Source of the DNA: an uncultured Lachnospiraceae bacterium
GTDB taxonomy: Bacteria > Bacillota > Clostridia > Lachnospirales > Lachnospiraceae
DNA length: 64,000 nt
Direction of reading: 5' to 3'
Assembly (NCBI GenBank): GCA_946554445.1
Contig: CAMNSD010000008.1
Span: 1-64,000, forward strand
Position numbers and translations under genes: made by a program. Below are positions 1-9,823 of the stretch, one piece after another (the stretch's first letter is position 1; the number at the start of each line of letters is the position of its first letter). The notes beneath the pieces are model-generated. The model saw only the letters and a program-made list of their open reading frames with translations, was not told the origin of the DNA and ran no database searches.

Positions 1-95
1 ATATCATCACCCCCACCCCTAAGACGGTGGATGCGCTCCAGAGACTGGAGATGCCCGCGGGTGTGTATATCGACATCAAAATGAAGAACAAATAA
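1..95 (+). CDS. rpsJ: 30S ribosomal protein S10, C-terminal end (partial)
   Basis: Only the last 30 codons are in the window, read from position 3 to the TAA at 93-95. They give the typical S10 tail, with a [17 protein letters not shown] stretch close to the end. S10 is part of the 30S head and also binds NusB in antitermination. Its position directly before rplC is the canonical S10 operon order. The start lies outside the window. Confidence 0.93.
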   Translation, partial: IITPTPKTVDALQRLEMPAGVYIDIKMKNK

Positions 96-121
96 AACCT
101 TCTACTAGTACGATTTGAAGG

Positions 122-177
122 GAAGTAAATTCCTTGTGGAATTAACTTCACGAGCAAATTCCTTGCGGAATTGGCTC
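122..177 (+). repeat. Two-hairpin intergenic element (rpsJ/rplC spacer)
   Basis: Hairpin 1 pairs 122-133 with 138-149 around the loop TTGT. Hairpin 2 pairs 152-162 (GAGC arm) with 167-177 (GGCTC arm) around the loop TTGC. Both share the core AATTCC/GGAATT with one internal mismatch, but their outer arms differ and still pair. No U-tract follows, so this is unlike an intrinsic terminator. It is a copy of the family seen at several other gene ends in this window. Confidence 0.6.
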
Positions 178-230
178 TAGACGGGAATTTACACTTTAAA
201 TCCGCTGTAGAACAACAGGAGGTAAAGGAA

Positions 231-917
231 ATGAAGAAAGCTATCTTAGCAACAAAAGTCGGAATGACTCAGATCTTCGATGAAGACGGCACACTGACAC
301 CGGTTACCGTACTTCAGGCAGGCCCTTGCGCAGTAACACAGATCAAGACCGTTGAAAACGATGGTTACAGTGCAGTGCAGGTTGGTTTTGTGGACAAGAA
401 GGAAAAGATTGTGAACAAGGACAAGGGTGGCAATAAGGAAGTAATCCACCGTCACGGTGTCAATAAGGCTCAGAAGGGTCACTTTGACAAGGCAGGCGTT
501 TCCTGCAAGAGATTTATCAGAGAATTGAAATTAGACAACGCAGAAGAGTATACACTTGGAAGCGAGATCAAGGCAGATATCTTCGAGGCTGGCGACAGAG
601 TAGATGCGACGGCAATCTCCAAAGGTAAGGGATTCCAGGGCGCGATCAAGAGACATGGCCAGCACAGAGGACCTATGACTCACGGTTCTAAATTCCATCG
701 CCATCAGGGTTCCAATGGTGCGTGTTCTTCACCCAGCAGAGTATTCAAGGGTAAAGGCATGCCGGGCCACATGGGTTGTGTCAGAGTTACCGTGCAGAAC
801 CTCACAGTAGTGAGAGTCGATGCAGACAAGAACCTCATTCTTGTTAAGGGTGCAGTGCCCGGACCCAGAAAAGCCTTAGTAACCATCAAAGAGACAACTA
901 AGGTTGATGCGAAATAG
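231..917 (+). CDS. rplC: 50S ribosomal protein L3
   Basis: This 228-residue protein binds 23S rRNA near the peptidyl transferase centre early in 50S assembly. The sequence starts [16 protein letters not shown] and has the family signature KGKGFQG near residue 131 and [11 protein letters not shown] near 147. The ATG at 231 is chosen because AGGAGGT lies 6 bases upstream at 218-224. An in-frame extension back to 171 would run through the upstream hairpin element and has no ribosome binding site. It follows rpsJ and precedes rplD in the S10 operon. Confidence 0.97.
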   Translation: MKKAILATKVGMTQIFDEDGTLTPVTVLQAGPCAVTQIKTVENDGYSAVQVGFVDKKEKIVNKDKGGNKEVIHRHGVNKAQKGHFDKAGVSCKRFIRELKLDNAEEYTLGSEIKADIFEAGDRVDATAISKGKGFQGAIKRHGQHRGPMTHGSKFHRHQGSNGACSSPSRVFKGKGMPGHMGCVRVTVQNLTVVRVDADKNLILVKGAVPGPRKALVTIKETTKVDAK

Positions 918-952
918 TGACTCGGGTCACAGATGAAAGGAGGACCAATTAG

Positions 953-1573
953 ATGGCAAACGTAGCTGTTTATAATATGGAAGGTAAAGAAGTCGGCAAG
1001 ATGGACTTAAACGATGCGGTGTTTGGTGTCGAGATCAATGAGCACCTGGTACACCTGGCAGTAGTCCAGAACCTTGCCAATAAGCGTCAGGGCACGCAGA
1101 AAGCAAAGACCCGTTCTGAGGTGAGCGGTGGCGGCAGAAAGCCCTGGAGACAGAAAGGAACCGGTCATGCGAGACAGGGCTCCATCAGAGCACCCCAGTG
1201 GAAGGGCGGCGGCGTTGTGTTCGCTCCCGTGCCGAGAGATTATTCTTTTAAGATGAATAAGAAAGAGAAGAAAGCGGCATTGAAGTCTGCTCTGACAAGT
1301 AGAGTACAGGATAACAAGTTGATTGTGCTTGATGAACTTAAGTTCGATGAGATCAAGACAAAAGATTTCAAGAAGGTTATGGATAACCTGAAAGTTGAGA
1401 AGGCCATGGTGGTAATTGCCGAGAAGGATGACAAGGTGATCCTTTCTGCGAGAAACCTTCCCAAGGTTGACACAGCAGTAGCTGAGAATATTAACGTATA
1501 TGATGTCTTAAAGGGTGACACACTGGTGATCACCAAGGATGCCGTAGCTAAGATCGAGGAGGTGTTTGCATAA
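953..1573 (+). CDS. rplD: 50S ribosomal protein L4
   Basis: This 206-residue large-subunit protein lines the exit tunnel with its extended loop. The loop is visible around residues 45-90, rich in Arg, Lys and Gly ([22 protein letters not shown]). In other bacteria L4 also represses its own operon; no such leader can be checked here because the operon start is outside the window. AAAGGAGG precedes the ATG. Its TAA overlaps the rplW ATG by one base, which implies translational coupling. Confidence 0.97.
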   Translation: MANVAVYNMEGKEVGKMDLNDAVFGVEINEHLVHLAVVQNLANKRQGTQKAKTRSEVSGGGRKPWRQKGTGHARQGSIRAPQWKGGGVVFAPVPRDYSFKMNKKEKKAALKSALTSRVQDNKLIVLDELKFDEIKTKDFKKVMDNLKVEKAMVVIAEKDDKVILSARNLPKVDTAVAENINVYDVLKGDTLVITKDAVAKIEEVFA

Positions 1574-1872
1574 TGGCAGCGATTCAGTATTATGATGTAA
1601 TCCTCAAACCGGTAATCACCGAGAAGAGTATGGCAGGCATGAGCGAGAAGAAATACACTTTCCTGGTTCATCCTGAAGCAAATAAGACGATGATCAAAGA
1701 AGCTGTTGAGAAGATGTTCGAAGGAACGAAGGTGGCGAAGGTCAACACCATGAATTTGGCGGGCAAGACCAAGAGACGCGGCATGGTATATGGTAAGACC
1801 GCAAAGACCAAGAAAGCGATCGTACAGCTGACACAGGACAGCAAGGATATCGAGATTTTTGCAGGACTTTAA
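1573..1872 (+). CDS. rplW: 50S ribosomal protein L23
   Basis: This 99-residue protein sits at the tunnel exit and docks trigger factor and SRP. The sequence [17 protein letters not shown] at the N-terminus and the Lys-rich loop [18 protein letters not shown] near residues 60-80 are typical. Its start codon overlaps the rplD stop (TAATG). A two-hairpin element begins two bases after its stop. Confidence 0.97.
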   Translation: MAAIQYYDVILKPVITEKSMAGMSEKKYTFLVHPEANKTMIKEAVEKMFEGTKVAKVNTMNLAGKTKRRGMVYGKTAKTKKAIVQLTQDSKDIEIFAGL

Positions 1873-1874
1873 TA

Positions 1875-1958
1875 GAACGAAGAGTTTTTCTAAGGCGTCT
1901 TAGGGACGCCGCCTAAGAAAAACTAAAGCTTCGTTCGAGAGAATCGCTTGCGATTCTC
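1875..1958 (+). repeat. Two-hairpin intergenic element (rplW/rplB spacer)
   Basis: Outer stem GAACGAAG at 1875-1882 pairs with CTTCGTTC at 1929-1936. Inside it, a long stem starting AGTTTTTCT at 1883 pairs with the strand ending at 1924 and carries the block AAGGCGTC/GACGCCGCCT. Hairpin 2 pairs 1939-1947 (GAGAATCGC) with 1950-1958 and is followed by CCCGGACT. A partial third copy lies at about 1986-1999. No U-tract is present. The copies at 2919 and 6862 share the inner block but have different outer arms. Confidence 0.65.
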
Positions 1959-2073
1959 CCCGGACTTGAATTGAGGAAGGGATGAGAGGCGATTCTCCCC
2001 AGACTGCGAATAAAAGATAATGTATGCGGTGTCTGCAGACACTGCGCAAAATCATAGAAAAGGAGATAAGATC

Positions 2074-2916
2074 ATGGGAATTAAGACATATAACCCATAT
2101 ACACCTTCCAGACGTAACATGACTGGATCCGATTTCTCTGAGATTACAAAGCAGACTCCTGAAAAGGCGCTTTGCACATCTTTGAAGAAGAATGCGGGCC
2201 GGAACAACCAGGGTAAGATCACGGTGAGACATCACGGCGGTGGAAACAGAAGATTATACAGAAATATTGATTTTAAGAGAAATAAAGATGGTATCAGTGC
2301 TAAGGTTATCGGTATTGAGTACGATCCCAACAGAACGGCTAACATTGCACTGATCTGTTACGAGGATGGCGAAAAAGCATATATCCTTGCACCAGAAGGA
2401 TTAAAGGATGGCATGAAAGTCATGAACGGTCCCGAAGCGGAAATCAGAGTAGGTAACTGCTTACCTTTATCCGAGATCCCGGTAGGTACACTGGTTCACA
2501 ATATTGAATTATATCCCGGCAAGGGCGGCCAGATGGTTCGTTCTGCAGGTAACAGTGCACAGCTGATGGCAAAGGAAGGTAAATATGCTACCTTGAGACT
2601 TCCCTCCGGAGAGATGAGAATGGTGCCGATGGTATGCAGGGCTACAGTTGGTACAGTTGGTAACGTTGATCACAACCTGATCAAGATTGGTAAGGCTGGA
2701 CGTAAACGTCATATGGGTGTTCGTCCTACGGTTCGCGGTTCCGTTATGAACCCGAACGACCATCCGCACGGCGGTGGTGAGGGTAGAGCGCCGATTGGAC
2801 GCCCGGGCCCGTGTACACCTTGGGGTAAGCCTGCACTTGGACTTAAGACACGTAAGAAAAAGAAAGCTTCTAATAAGCTGATCGTGAGAAGAAGAGACGG
2901 CAGGGCCATCAAATAA
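2074..2916 (+). CDS. rplB: 50S ribosomal protein L2
   Basis: L2 (280 residues) binds 23S rRNA at the subunit interface and is needed for peptidyl transferase activity. [17 protein letters not shown] opens the protein, and the C-terminal [16 protein letters not shown] motif with its conserved His is present. The ATG at 2074 follows AGGAGATAAG at 2061. A longer in-frame start at 2020 lacks a ribosome binding site and family similarity. It is separated from rplW by about 200 bases that hold a structured element. Confidence 0.97.
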   Translation: MGIKTYNPYTPSRRNMTGSDFSEITKQTPEKALCTSLKKNAGRNNQGKITVRHHGGGNRRLYRNIDFKRNKDGISAKVIGIEYDPNRTANIALICYEDGEKAYILAPEGLKDGMKVMNGPEAEIRVGNCLPLSEIPVGTLVHNIELYPGKGGQMVRSAGNSAQLMAKEGKYATLRLPSGEMRMVPMVCRATVGTVGNVDHNLIKIGKAGRKRHMGVRPTVRGSVMNPNDHPHGGGEGRAPIGRPGPCTPWGKPALGLKTRKKKKASNKLIVRRRDGRAIK

Positions 2917-2918
2917 AA

Positions 2919-3005
2919 AACCGAAGAGAATTTCTAAGGCGTCAGAAGACGCCGCCTAAGAAATTCTACAGCTTCGGTTGGAAGAATTGCAGACAGCAAT
3001 TCTTC
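2919..3005 (+). repeat. Two-hairpin intergenic element (rplB/rpsS spacer)
   Basis: Outer stem AACCGAAG at 2919-2926 pairs with CTTCGGTT at 2972-2979. Inner stem AGAATTTCT at 2927-2935 pairs with AGAAATTCT at 2959-2967, around the shared block AAGGCGTC/GACGCCGCCT. Hairpin 2 pairs GAAGAATTGC at 2981-2990 with GCAATTCTTC at 2996-3005 and is followed by CCGGACTG. Compared with the copy at 1875, the arms changed on both sides together. Confidence 0.65.
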
Positions 3006-3053
3006 CCGGACTGTCGGATGGTAATAAATGAAAAATATTTAGGAGGAAAGATC

Positions 3054-3335
3054 ATGGCTAGATCACTGAAAAAAGGACCGTTTGCAGATGCGAGCTTACT
3101 GAAAAAAGTAGATGCAATGAATTCATCAGGACAGAAGCAGGTCATTAAGACCTGGTCTCGTCGTTCTACGATTTTCCCTTCTTTCGTTGGACACACATTT
3201 GCTGTTCATGATGGAAGAAAGCACGTACCGGTATATGTTACAGAGGATATGGTTGGACACAAACTCGGCGAGTTCGTGGCGACCAGAACTTATAGAGGAC
3301 ATGATAAGGACGAGAGAAAGTCCAAAGTTCGCTAA
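3054..3335 (+). CDS. rpsS: 30S ribosomal protein S19
   Basis: S19 (93 residues) is in the 30S head and contacts S13. [19 protein letters not shown] and the later [21 protein letters not shown] are family signatures. The ATG at 3054 follows AGGAGGAAAG; the longer frame from 3018 is not supported. It lies between rplB and rplV as in the canonical operon. Confidence 0.97.
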   Translation: MARSLKKGPFADASLLKKVDAMNSSGQKQVIKTWSRRSTIFPSFVGHTFAVHDGRKHVPVYVTEDMVGHKLGEFVATRTYRGHDKDERKSKVR

Positions 3336-3356
3336 TTTGAAAGGAGGTTTTAATCT

Positions 3357-3761
3357 ATGGCTAAAGGACATAGATCCCAGATAAAAAGAGAAAGAAATGC
3401 CAATAAAGATGTAAGACCCTCAGCGAAGTTATCCTACGCTCGTGTGTCTGTACAGAAGGCATGTTTCGTATTAGATGCCATCAGAGGAAAGGATACAGAT
3501 ACGGCTCTTGCCATCTTAACCTATAATCCCAGATATGCATCAAGCATTATCAAGAAGTTGTTAGAGTCGGCAATTGCTAATGCCGAGTACAAATACAGTC
3601 AGGATCCTACCAAGTATCCCAATCCGGAGAACCTTTATGTGGCAGAGTGTTATGCCAATAAGGGACCTACCATGAAGCGTGTGAAACCCAGAGCACAGGG
3701 CAGAGCATACAGGATTGAGAAGAGAATGAGCCATATCACGATCGTTCTCGATGCAAAATAG
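3357..3761 (+). CDS. rplV: 50S ribosomal protein L22
   Basis: L22 (134 residues) has a beta-hairpin that reaches into the exit tunnel and is a macrolide resistance site in other bacteria. The C-terminal block MKRVKPRAQGRAYRIEKRMS with the hairpin tip is visible near residues 103-122. AAAGGAGG precedes the ATG. It runs about 20 residues longer than short L22 versions because of its N-terminal segment GHRSQIKRERNANKD. Confidence 0.97.
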   Translation: MAKGHRSQIKRERNANKDVRPSAKLSYARVSVQKACFVLDAIRGKDTDTALAILTYNPRYASSIIKKLLESAIANAEYKYSQDPTKYPNPENLYVAECYANKGPTMKRVKPRAQGRAYRIEKRMSHITIVLDAK

Positions 3762-3785
3762 GATCAGATTAGGAAGGAGAACAAC

Positions 3786-4442
3786 ATGGGACAGAAAGTT
3801 AATCCACACGGCTTAAGAGTCGGTATTATTAAAGATTGGGATTCCAAATGGTATGCTGATGGAGAATTTGCTGACTTCTTAGTGGAAGATTACAATATCA
3901 GACAGTATTTAAAGAAGAAATTATACAGTGCCGGTATCTCTAAGATTGAGATTGAGAGAGCGTCCGACAGAGTAAAGGTCATCATCTATACAGCTAAGCC
4001 GGGTGTTGTGATCGGTAAGGGCGGCGCAGAGATCGAAGTGACCAAGAAAGAACTTTCCAAACTGACGAACAAGAAAGTTCTTGTAGATATCAAGGAGATC
4101 AAGAGACCTGACAAAGATGCACAGCTTGTTGCAGAGAACATTGCGCAGCAGCTTGAGAACCGTGTATCTTTCAGACGTGCTATGAAGTCCTGCATGGGCC
4201 GTACCATGAAGGCAGGCGCAGAAGGTATCAAGACGGCCGTATCCGGACGTCTTGGCGGTGCGGATATTGCTCGTACAGAGTTCTACAGTGAGGGTACGAT
4301 TCCGCTTCAGACACTGAGAGCAGATATCGATTATGGATTTGCAGAGGCAGACACCACATATGGTAAGCTGGGTGTCAAAGTATGGATTTACAAAGGCGAG
4401 GTACTTCCTACTAAATCAAACAAGGAAGGGAGCGATAAATAA
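3786..4442 (+). CDS. rpsC: 30S ribosomal protein S3
   Basis: S3 (218 residues) is at the mRNA entry of the 30S subunit. The KH domain shows [12 protein letters not shown] near residues 75-86, and the start [20 protein letters not shown] is characteristic. GGAAGGAGAAC precedes the ATG. Its stop overlaps the rplP start (TAATG), so the two are probably translationally coupled. Confidence 0.97.
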   Translation: MGQKVNPHGLRVGIIKDWDSKWYADGEFADFLVEDYNIRQYLKKKLYSAGISKIEIERASDRVKVIIYTAKPGVVIGKGGAEIEVTKKELSKLTNKKVLVDIKEIKRPDKDAQLVAENIAQQLENRVSFRRAMKSCMGRTMKAGAEGIKTAVSGRLGGADIARTEFYSEGTIPLQTLRADIDYGFAEADTTYGKLGVKVWIYKGEVLPTKSNKEGSDK

Positions 4443-4879
4443 TGTTAATGCCAAAAAGAGTAAAACGTCGTAAACAGTTCCGTGGGTCTATGGCAGGTAA
4501 AGCAACCCGTGGCAATAAGATTACCTACGGTGAGTACGGTATTGTGGCGATGGAGCCTTGTTGGATCAAGTCCAATCAGATTGAGGCAGCCCGTATCGCC
4601 ATGACCCGTCATATCAAGCGTGGCGGTAAAGTCTGGATCAAGATTTTCCCGGATAAGCCTGTTACAGCAAAACCGGCAGAGACACGTATGGGTTCAGGTA
4701 AAGGAACTTTGGAATACTGGGTAGCAGTTGTTAAGCCAGGCCGTGTGATGTTCGAGATCGCAGGCGTGAGCGAGGAAGTGGCAAAAGAAGCACTGCGTCT
4801 TGCAACCCATAAACTTCCATGCAAATGTAAAATCGTTTCTAAAGCAGATTTGGAAGGCGGTGTATCAAATGAAAACTAA
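4442..4879 (+). CDS. rplP: 50S ribosomal protein L16
   Basis: L16 (145 residues) stabilises A-site tRNA binding on the 50S subunit. [17 protein letters not shown] is the normal N-terminus, and the [18 protein letters not shown] block lies near residue 80. The start overlaps the rpsC stop by one base. Its 3' end overlaps rpmC by 11 bases in another frame. Confidence 0.97.
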   Translation: MLMPKRVKRRKQFRGSMAGKATRGNKITYGEYGIVAMEPCWIKSNQIEAARIAMTRHIKRGGKVWIKIFPDKPVTAKPAETRMGSGKGTLEYWVAVVKPGRVMFEIAGVSEEVAKEALRLATHKLPCKCKIVSKADLEGGVSNEN

Positions 4880-5078
4880 TAAGTATGTAGAAGATTTAAA
4901 CAAAAAATCAGATGCAGAATTAGCACAGGAACTTATCAATGCTAAGAAAGAACTTTTCAATTTGAGATTCCAGAACGCAACTAATCAGTTAGACAATACA
5001 GCCAGGATCAAAGATGTGAGAAGAAATATCGCAAGGATCCAGACGGTCATCACACAGAAGGCGAAAGCGACCAACTAG
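4869..5078 (+). CDS. rpmC: 50S ribosomal protein L29
   Basis: L29 (69 residues) is at the tunnel exit near L23. The sequence [18 protein letters not shown] and the [11 protein letters not shown] helix are typical. The ATG at 4869 lies inside the end of rplP (11-base overlap) and is preceded by the GGAAGGCGGTG stretch inside rplP, which acts as the ribosome binding site. A longer frame from 4800 is only rplP read out of frame. Confidence 0.95.
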   Translation: MKTNKYVEDLNKKSDAELAQELINAKKELFNLRFQNATNQLDNTARIKDVRRNIARIQTVITQKAKATN

Positions 5079-5114
5079 TGAAGGTATTGTTTCAGAAAGG
5101 AGAGGCAGTCAATC

Positions 5115-5369
5115 GTGGAAAGAAATCTGAGAAAAACCCGTACTGGTAAAGTGACCAGTAATAAGATGGATAAGACAATTGTTGTGGCAATTGAGGACCA
5201 TGTAAAACATCCACTTTACAAGAAGATTGTAAAAGAGACTTATAAGTTAAAGGCACATGACGAGAACAATGAGTGCAACATTGGTGATACCGTTAAGGTA
5301 ATGGAGACCAGACCTTTATCCAAGGATAAGAGATGGAGACTCGTGGAGATCGTTGAGAGAGCAAAATAG
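5115..5369 (+). CDS. rpsQ: 30S ribosomal protein S17
   Basis: S17 (84 residues) is a primary 16S rRNA binding protein with an OB fold. [21 protein letters not shown] is diagnostic. The start codon is GTG at 5115, after GAAAGGAGAGGC. The order rpmC-rpsQ-rplN is canonical. Confidence 0.96.
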   Translation: MERNLRKTRTGKVTSNKMDKTIVVAIEDHVKHPLYKKIVKETYKLKAHDENNECNIGDTVKVMETRPLSKDKRWRLVEIVERAK

Positions 5370-5400
5370 TGTAATAATATCAAGATAAGGAGAAGATAGC

Positions 5401-5769
5401 ATGATTCAACAGGAAAGCAGACTTAAGGTCGCTGATAATACCGGTGCGAAAGAGCTTTTGTGTATCAGGGTTATGGGCGGATCGACAAGAAGATATGCGC
5501 GTATTGGTGATACGATTGTTGCTACGGTTAAAGATGCAACACCAGGCGGCGTTGTAAAAAAAGGCGATGTTGTGAAAGCAGTTGTTGTACGCACTGTAAA
5601 AGGCGCTCGTCGTAAAGACGGATCTTATATCAGATTTGACGAAAATGCTGCTGTTATCATCAAAGATGACAAGACTCCGAGAGGAACCCGTATTTTTGGA
5701 CCAGTAGCAAGAGAGCTTCGTGATAAACAGTTTATGAAAATTGTTTCACTGGCTCCGGAAGTATTATAG
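5401..5769 (+). CDS. rplN: 50S ribosomal protein L14
   Basis: L14 (122 residues) lies at the subunit interface and is the site where silencing factor RsfS binds. [20 protein letters not shown] is the family N-terminus, and [20 protein letters not shown] is the conserved C-terminus. TAAGGAGAAG precedes the ATG. It marks the start of the spc-type gene block. Confidence 0.97.
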   Translation: MIQQESRLKVADNTGAKELLCIRVMGGSTRRYARIGDTIVATVKDATPGGVVKKGDVVKAVVVRTVKGARRKDGSYIRFDENAAVIIKDDKTPRGTRIFGPVARELRDKQFMKIVSLAPEVL

Positions 5770-5780
5770 GAGGTGCCGGT

Positions 5781-6092
5781 ATGTCAACATTTAAGATTAA
5801 GAAAGGCGATACTGTTAAAGTAATCGCTGGCAAGGATAAAGACAAAGAAGGCAAAGTAATTTCCGTAGATAGAAAGAAAAACAAGGTACTTGTAGAAGGA
5901 ATCAACAAGATTACCAAACATGAGAAACCTTCTGCAGCGAACCAGAATGGTGGTATCGTCCAGAAAGAGGCGCCCATTGACGCTTCCAATGTGATGTATG
6001 TACACAAGGGCAAGGCGACAAGGATAGGTTTCAAGATTGAAAACGATAAGAAAGTCCGTTACGCCAAGTCCACAGGCGACATCATTGATTAA
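5781..6092 (+). CDS. rplX: 50S ribosomal protein L24
   Basis: L24 (103 residues) initiates 50S assembly. The KOW motif [20 protein letters not shown] is near residues 7-26. GGAGGTGCC overlaps the rplN stop and precedes the ATG. Its position between rplN and rplE is conserved. Confidence 0.97.
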   Translation: MSTFKIKKGDTVKVIAGKDKDKEGKVISVDRKKNKVLVEGINKITKHEKPSAANQNGGIVQKEAPIDASNVMYVHKGKATRIGFKIENDKKVRYAKSTGDIID

Positions 6093-6116
6093 TTCTGAGA
6101 AAGGAGATCCAGAGCG

Positions 6117-6659
6117 TTGAGTAGTAGACTTAAAGATATGTATAAAGACGAGATCGTAGATGCTATGATCAAAAAGTTTGGATATAAAAATGTCATGGAA
6201 GTTCCGAAGCTTGACAAGATTGTGATCAACATGGGTGTCGGCGAAGCGAAAGAAAATGCCAAGGTTTTAGAGTCCGCAGTGAGCGATATGGAGACCATTA
6301 CCGGTCAGAAGGCAGTTATCACTAAGGCAAAACACTCCATCGCAAACTTCAAGATCAGAGAGGGACAGTCAATCGGCTGTAAGACCACACTGCGTGGCGA
6401 TAAGATGTATGAGTTCCTGGACAGACTCGTAAATCTTGCACTTCCCCGTGTGCGTGACTTTAGAGGTGTCAGCGCTAATTCATTCGATGGCAGAGGCAAT
6501 TATGCGCTCGGTATCAAGGAGCAGATTATCTTCCCCGAAATCGAGTACGACAAGGTAGATAAGGTGAGAGGTATGGACATCATCTTTGTTACCACTGCCA
6601 AGACAGATGAGGAAGCCCGTGAGTTGTTGAGATTATTTAATATGCCATTCGCCAAATAA
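6117..6659 (+). CDS. rplE: 50S ribosomal protein L5
   Basis: L5 (180 residues) binds 5S rRNA in the central protuberance. Signatures include [14 protein letters not shown] near residue 35 and [20 protein letters not shown] near the C-terminus. The start appears to be TTG at 6117, after AAAGGAGATCC; no in-frame ATG closer to it gives the normal [12 protein letters not shown] beginning. A TTG start is unusual for this highly expressed family. Confidence 0.95.
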   Translation: MSSRLKDMYKDEIVDAMIKKFGYKNVMEVPKLDKIVINMGVGEAKENAKVLESAVSDMETITGQKAVITKAKHSIANFKIREGQSIGCKTTLRGDKMYEFLDRLVNLALPRVRDFRGVSANSFDGRGNYALGIKEQIIFPEIEYDKVDKVRGMDIIFVTTAKTDEEARELLRLFNMPFAK

Positions 6660-6673
6660 AAGGAGGTAAGTTC

Positions 6674-6859
6674 ATGGCTAAGACAGCAATGAAGATCAAA
6701 CAGCAGCGCAAACCGAAATTCTCTACCAGAGAATACAATCGTTGCAAAATCTGTGGTCGTCCACATGCTTATTTAAGAAAATACGGAATCTGCAGAATCT
6801 GCTTCCGTGAATTAGCATATAAAGGTCAGATACCTGGCGTTAGAAAAGCTTCCTGGTAA
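6674..6859 (+). CDS. rpsZ: 30S ribosomal protein S14, zinc-binding type
   Basis: This short S14 (61 residues) has the zinc ribbon with Cys24, Cys27, Cys40 and Cys43 (CKIC...CRIC). This C+ form is usual in Gram-positive bacteria; a longer zinc-free form often exists elsewhere as a backup under zinc limitation. AAAGGAGGTAAG precedes the ATG. A long structured spacer of about 230 bases separates it from rpsH. Confidence 0.96.
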   Translation: MAKTAMKIKQQRKPKFSTREYNRCKICGRPHAYLRKYGICRICFRELAYKGQIPGVRKASW

Positions 6860-6861
6860 AA

Positions 6862-7050
6862 AGACGAAAAGAATTTCTAAGGCGTCTTAAAAACGCCGCC
6901 TAAGAAATGCTAAGTTTCGTCTACGAGATTCGCTTCGCGAACTCGGCTAGAAGTTTTGCTTCGCGAACTCGGATATCAGTTTCGTTTGCGAGGATTGCTT
7001 CGCGAATTTGGATGACAGCTTCGACTGTGAAGTTCGCTTCGCGACCTCGG
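6862..7050 (+). repeat. Two-hairpin element with extra tandem second hairpins (rpsZ/rpsH spacer)
   Basis: Outer stem AGACGAAA at 6862-6869 pairs with TTTCGTCT at 6915-6922, and the inner block is the same AAGGCGTC...ACGCCGCCT type as at 1875 and 2919. Hairpin 2 is at 6925-6946: GAG, a bulged A, TTCGC, loop TTC, GCGAA, then CTCGG. Three further degenerate copies of this second hairpin follow at about 6950-6972, 6990-7011 and 7027-7050. This is the only place in the window where hairpin 2 is repeated in tandem. Confidence 0.65.
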
Positions 7051-7089
7051 AGGCAGCGTAGTTAAGTATAGTAAATAGGAGGAAAAATC

Positions 7090-7491
7090 ATGACAATGAG
7101 CGATCCGATTGCAGATATGCTTACAAGAATCCGTAATGCAAATACTGCAAAACATGATACAGTAGATGTGCCTGCATCTAAGATGAAATTATCCATCGCA
7201 CAGATCCTTTTGGATGAAGGTTATATTAAGAAGTTCGATGTGATCGATGAGGGTAATTTCAAGACAATCCATATCACCTTAAAGTACGGTGAGGATAAGA
7301 ATGATAAGATCATTTCTGGCATCAAGAGAATCTCTAAGCCTGGTCTTCGTGTGTATGCCGGCAAAGAGGATCTGCCGAGAGTTCTTGGCGGACTTGGTGT
7401 GGCGATCATTTCCACTAACCAGGGTGTTGTGACCGATAAGAAGGCCAGAGAACTCCAGGTAGGCGGAGAAGTGCTAGCTTTTGTATGGTAG
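7090..7491 (+). CDS. rpsH: 30S ribosomal protein S8
   Basis: S8 (133 residues) is a primary 16S rRNA binder and, in E. coli, the repressor of the spc operon. [16 protein letters not shown] and the C-terminal block [20 protein letters not shown] are diagnostic. AGGAGGAAAAATC precedes the ATG at 7090; a second ATG at 7096 is also possible. The last codons and the TAG stop lie within one arm of a hairpin that continues downstream. Confidence 0.96.
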   Translation: MTMSDPIADMLTRIRNANTAKHDTVDVPASKMKLSIAQILLDEGYIKKFDVIDEGNFKTIHITLKYGEDKNDKIISGIKRISKPGLRVYAGKEDLPRVLGGLGVAIISTNQGVVTDKKARELQVGGEVLAFVW

Positions 7492-7588
7492 CAATAAAAT
7501 CAAGCACGAACGAAGTGAGTATTTGATTTTATGCGACCATACAACGAGAAAATCAGAAGCCGCGAATCTGCGAAGCAGATGGATTTTC
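7483..7588 (+). repeat. Two-hairpin element (rpsH/rplF spacer)
   Basis: Hairpin 1 has an outer stem GTATGGT at 7483-7489 with ACCATAC at 7536-7542, and an inner stem ATAAAATCAA at 7494-7503 with TTGATTTTAT at 7523-7532. The outer 5' arm is the last coding bases plus the stop codon of rpsH. Hairpin 2 pairs GAAAATC at 7548-7554 with GATTTTC at 7582-7588 and holds ATCTGC-GAA-GCAGAT inside. The layout matches the other copies although the sequence differs. Confidence 0.55.
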
Positions 7589-7660
7589 GAGTCTGTTATA
7601 AAGTGTTTCACTATGTAGGTAACAATAAGAAGTTATAATAATAAAATAGGAGGTACGGGC

Positions 7661-8203
7661 ATGTCACGTATAGGAAGAATGCCAATCGCAATCCCTGCGG
7701 GTGTGACTGTAGAGGTTGCAGAAAATAACAAAGTGACTGTAAAAGGTCCTAAGGGAACACTTGAGAGAGTGCTTCCGGAGGGAATGGATATTAAGGTAGA
7801 AGCGGGTCAGGTGGTTGTATCAAGACCGAATGACTTAAAGAAAATGAAATCCTTCCATGGTCTGACAAGAACACTGATCATGAATATGGTGACAGGTGTT
7901 ACAGACGGCTTTGAAAAGAAACTGGAAGTAAACGGTGTAGGTTACAGGGCTTCTAAGTCCGGCAAGACTCTGACACTGAACCTGGGATATTCTCATCCGG
8001 TAGAGATGACTGATCCTGAGGGCGTTGAGTCTGTCGTAGAGGGGCAGAATGTGATCATCGTTAAAGGTATTGATAAAGAAAAAGTAGGTCAATTTGCGGC
8101 TGAAATCAGAGATAAGAGACGTCCGGAGCCTTATAAGGGCAAAGGTATCAAGTATGCTGATGAGACAATTAGACGTAAAGTTGGTAAGACTGGTAAGAAA
8201 TAA
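7661..8203 (+). CDS. rplF: 50S ribosomal protein L6
   Basis: L6 (180 residues) lies near the factor-binding site. [19 protein letters not shown] and the C-terminal [20 protein letters not shown] block are family signatures. TAGGAGGTACGGGC precedes the ATG. It has two alpha/beta repeats as normal and standard length. Confidence 0.97.
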   Translation: MSRIGRMPIAIPAGVTVEVAENNKVTVKGPKGTLERVLPEGMDIKVEAGQVVVSRPNDLKKMKSFHGLTRTLIMNMVTGVTDGFEKKLEVNGVGYRASKSGKTLTLNLGYSHPVEMTDPEGVESVVEGQNVIIVKGIDKEKVGQFAAEIRDKRRPEPYKGKGIKYADETIRRKVGKTGKK

Positions 8204-8222
8204 TAGATAAGGAGAGTAGAAA

Positions 8223-8591
8223 ATGGTTAGGAAAGAATCTAGACAAGAAGTTCGTGTAAAAAAACACAACAGGATGCGTAACCGTTTCAGTGGTACGCCT
8301 GAGAGACCGCGTCTGGCTGTGTTCAGAAGTAATAATCATATGTATGCTCAAATTATTGACGATACAGTTGGAAATACTTTAGTCTCAGCATCCACTCTGG
8401 AGAAGAGCGTTAAGTCTGAGCTTGAGAAGACCAATAACGTTGATGCAGCAGCATATTTGGGAACAGTGATCGCTAAGAGAGCAATCGAGAAAGGTATCAA
8501 GACAGTTGTCTTTGACAGAGGCGGCTTTATATACCAGGGTAAAATTGCAGCATTAGCTGATGCGGCCAGAGAAGCTGGCCTGGAATTCTAG
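8223..8591 (+). CDS. rplR: 50S ribosomal protein L18
   Basis: L18 (122 residues) binds 5S rRNA with L5. The basic N-terminus leads into the [20 protein letters not shown] block near residues 20-40, and the C-terminus ends [22 protein letters not shown] precedes the ATG. It is followed by rpsE after 20 bases. Confidence 0.97.
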   Translation: MVRKESRQEVRVKKHNRMRNRFSGTPERPRLAVFRSNNHMYAQIIDDTVGNTLVSASTLEKSVKSELEKTNNVDAAAYLGTVIAKRAIEKGIKTVVFDRGGFIYQGKIAALADAAREAGLEF

Positions 8592-8611
8592 GAAGGGAGA
8601 AAGAAGATCAC

Positions 8612-9121
8612 ATGAGACGTACAATCATTGACGTAAGTCAGTTAGAACTCACTGAAAAAGTTGTGACAATCAAACGTGTTACCAAGGTTGTCAAGGGTGG
8701 TCGTAATATGCGCTTTACCGCACTTGTGGTAGTTGGCGACAGCAATGGCCATGTCGGTGCAGGCTTGGGCAAAGCAACTGAAATCCCTGAGGCGATCCGT
8801 AAAGGTAAAGAAGATGCGATCAAGAATTTAGTTAATGTTGCACTTGATGATAAAAACAGTATTACACATGATTTTGTCGGAAAATATGGTTCTGCATCCG
8901 TTCTCTTAAAGAGAGCTCCGGAAGGTACCGGTATTATCGCCGGTGGTCCTGCCCGTATTGTGTGTGAGCTTGCAGGCATCAAGAATATCCGTACGAAGTC
9001 TTTGGGTTCCAATAACAAGCAGAACGTCGTACTTGCTACGATAGCGGGTTTAAGCCAGTTAAAGACTCCTGAGGAAGTAGCTAAGAACCGTGGCAAATCC
9101 GTAGAAGAGGTCCGCGCTTAA
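8612..9121 (+). CDS. rpsE: 30S ribosomal protein S5
   Basis: S5 (169 residues) supports decoding fidelity and mRNA helicase activity at the entry channel. The double-stranded RNA-binding region [20 protein letters not shown] is near residues 31-50. GGAAGGGAGAAAG precedes the ATG. The gene order rplR-rpsE-rpmD is canonical. Confidence 0.97.
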   Translation: MRRTIIDVSQLELTEKVVTIKRVTKVVKGGRNMRFTALVVVGDSNGHVGAGLGKATEIPEAIRKGKEDAIKNLVNVALDDKNSITHDFVGKYGSASVLLKRAPEGTGIIAGGPARIVCELAGIKNIRTKSLGSNNKQNVVLATIAGLSQLKTPEEVAKNRGKSVEEVRA

Positions 9122-9165
9122 TACCATATCCTGGTATCGGATCAGAATGATTAGGAGGAAGAAAA

Positions 9166-9366
9166 ATGGCAGCAAAGAAAGAGGCAGCTAAAACATTAAA
9201 GATTACTTTAGTCAGATCTACGATCGGCCAGGTGCCCAAGGCGCGTGCGACAATTGAGGCTATGGGACTTAGGAAGCTTAATCAGACAGTGGAACTGCCT
9301 GACAATGCAGCAACCAGAGGTCAGATTCAGAGAGTAAGACATATGGTTAAAGTAGAAGAAGCATAG
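9166..9366 (+). CDS. rpmD: 50S ribosomal protein L30
   Basis: L30 (66 residues) is a small large-subunit protein. The core [20 protein letters not shown] and the [13 protein letters not shown] tail are typical. TTAGGAGGAAG precedes the ATG. It lies between rpsE and rplO as expected. Confidence 0.96.
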   Translation: MAAKKEAAKTLKITLVRSTIGQVPKARATIEAMGLRKLNQTVELPDNAATRGQIQRVRHMVKVEEA

Positions 9367-9382
9367 AAGGAGGTGTCAGAGA

Positions 9383-9823
9383 ATGGAATTATCTAATTTA
9401 AGACCGGCGGAAGGTTCCGTGCACAGCAATAATTTTAGAAGAGGCCGCGGTCATGGCTCAGGCAATGGCAAGACAGCCGGCAAGGGTCATAAAGGTCAGA
9501 AAGCTCGTTCCGGAGCACCCAGAACGGGTTTTGAAGGTGGTCAGATGCCATTGTACAGACGTCTCCCCAAGAGAGGTTTCACGAACAGAAACACGAAGGA
9601 GATCGTAGCACTCAACTTAAGCGTTCTGGAAGTATTTGACAATGGTACAACAGTTGATGTGGACGCATTGATTGCAAAGGGCATCGTTAGGAACCCTCGT
9701 GATGGTGTTAAGATTCTTGGAAATGGAGAACTTACCAAAAAACTCGATGTGAAGGTAAATGCCTTCAGCGCATCCGCGAAAGAGAAGATCGAGGCACTTG
9801 GTGGAACAGCAGAGGTGGTTTAA
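9383..9823 (+). CDS. rplO: 50S ribosomal protein L15
   Basis: L15 (146 residues) has a long Gly/Arg/Lys-rich N-terminal extension ([20 protein letters not shown]) that threads into the 50S subunit, followed by a globular domain. AGAAGGAGGTG precedes the ATG. Its TAA overlaps the secY ATG by one base, so L15 and SecY synthesis are probably coupled. Confidence 0.97.
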   Translation: MELSNLRPAEGSVHSNNFRRGRGHGSGNGKTAGKGHKGQKARSGAPRTGFEGGQMPLYRRLPKRGFTNRNTKEIVALNLSVLEVFDNGTTVDVDALIAKGIVRNPRDGVKILGNGELTKKLDVKVNAFSASAKEKIEALGGTAEVV

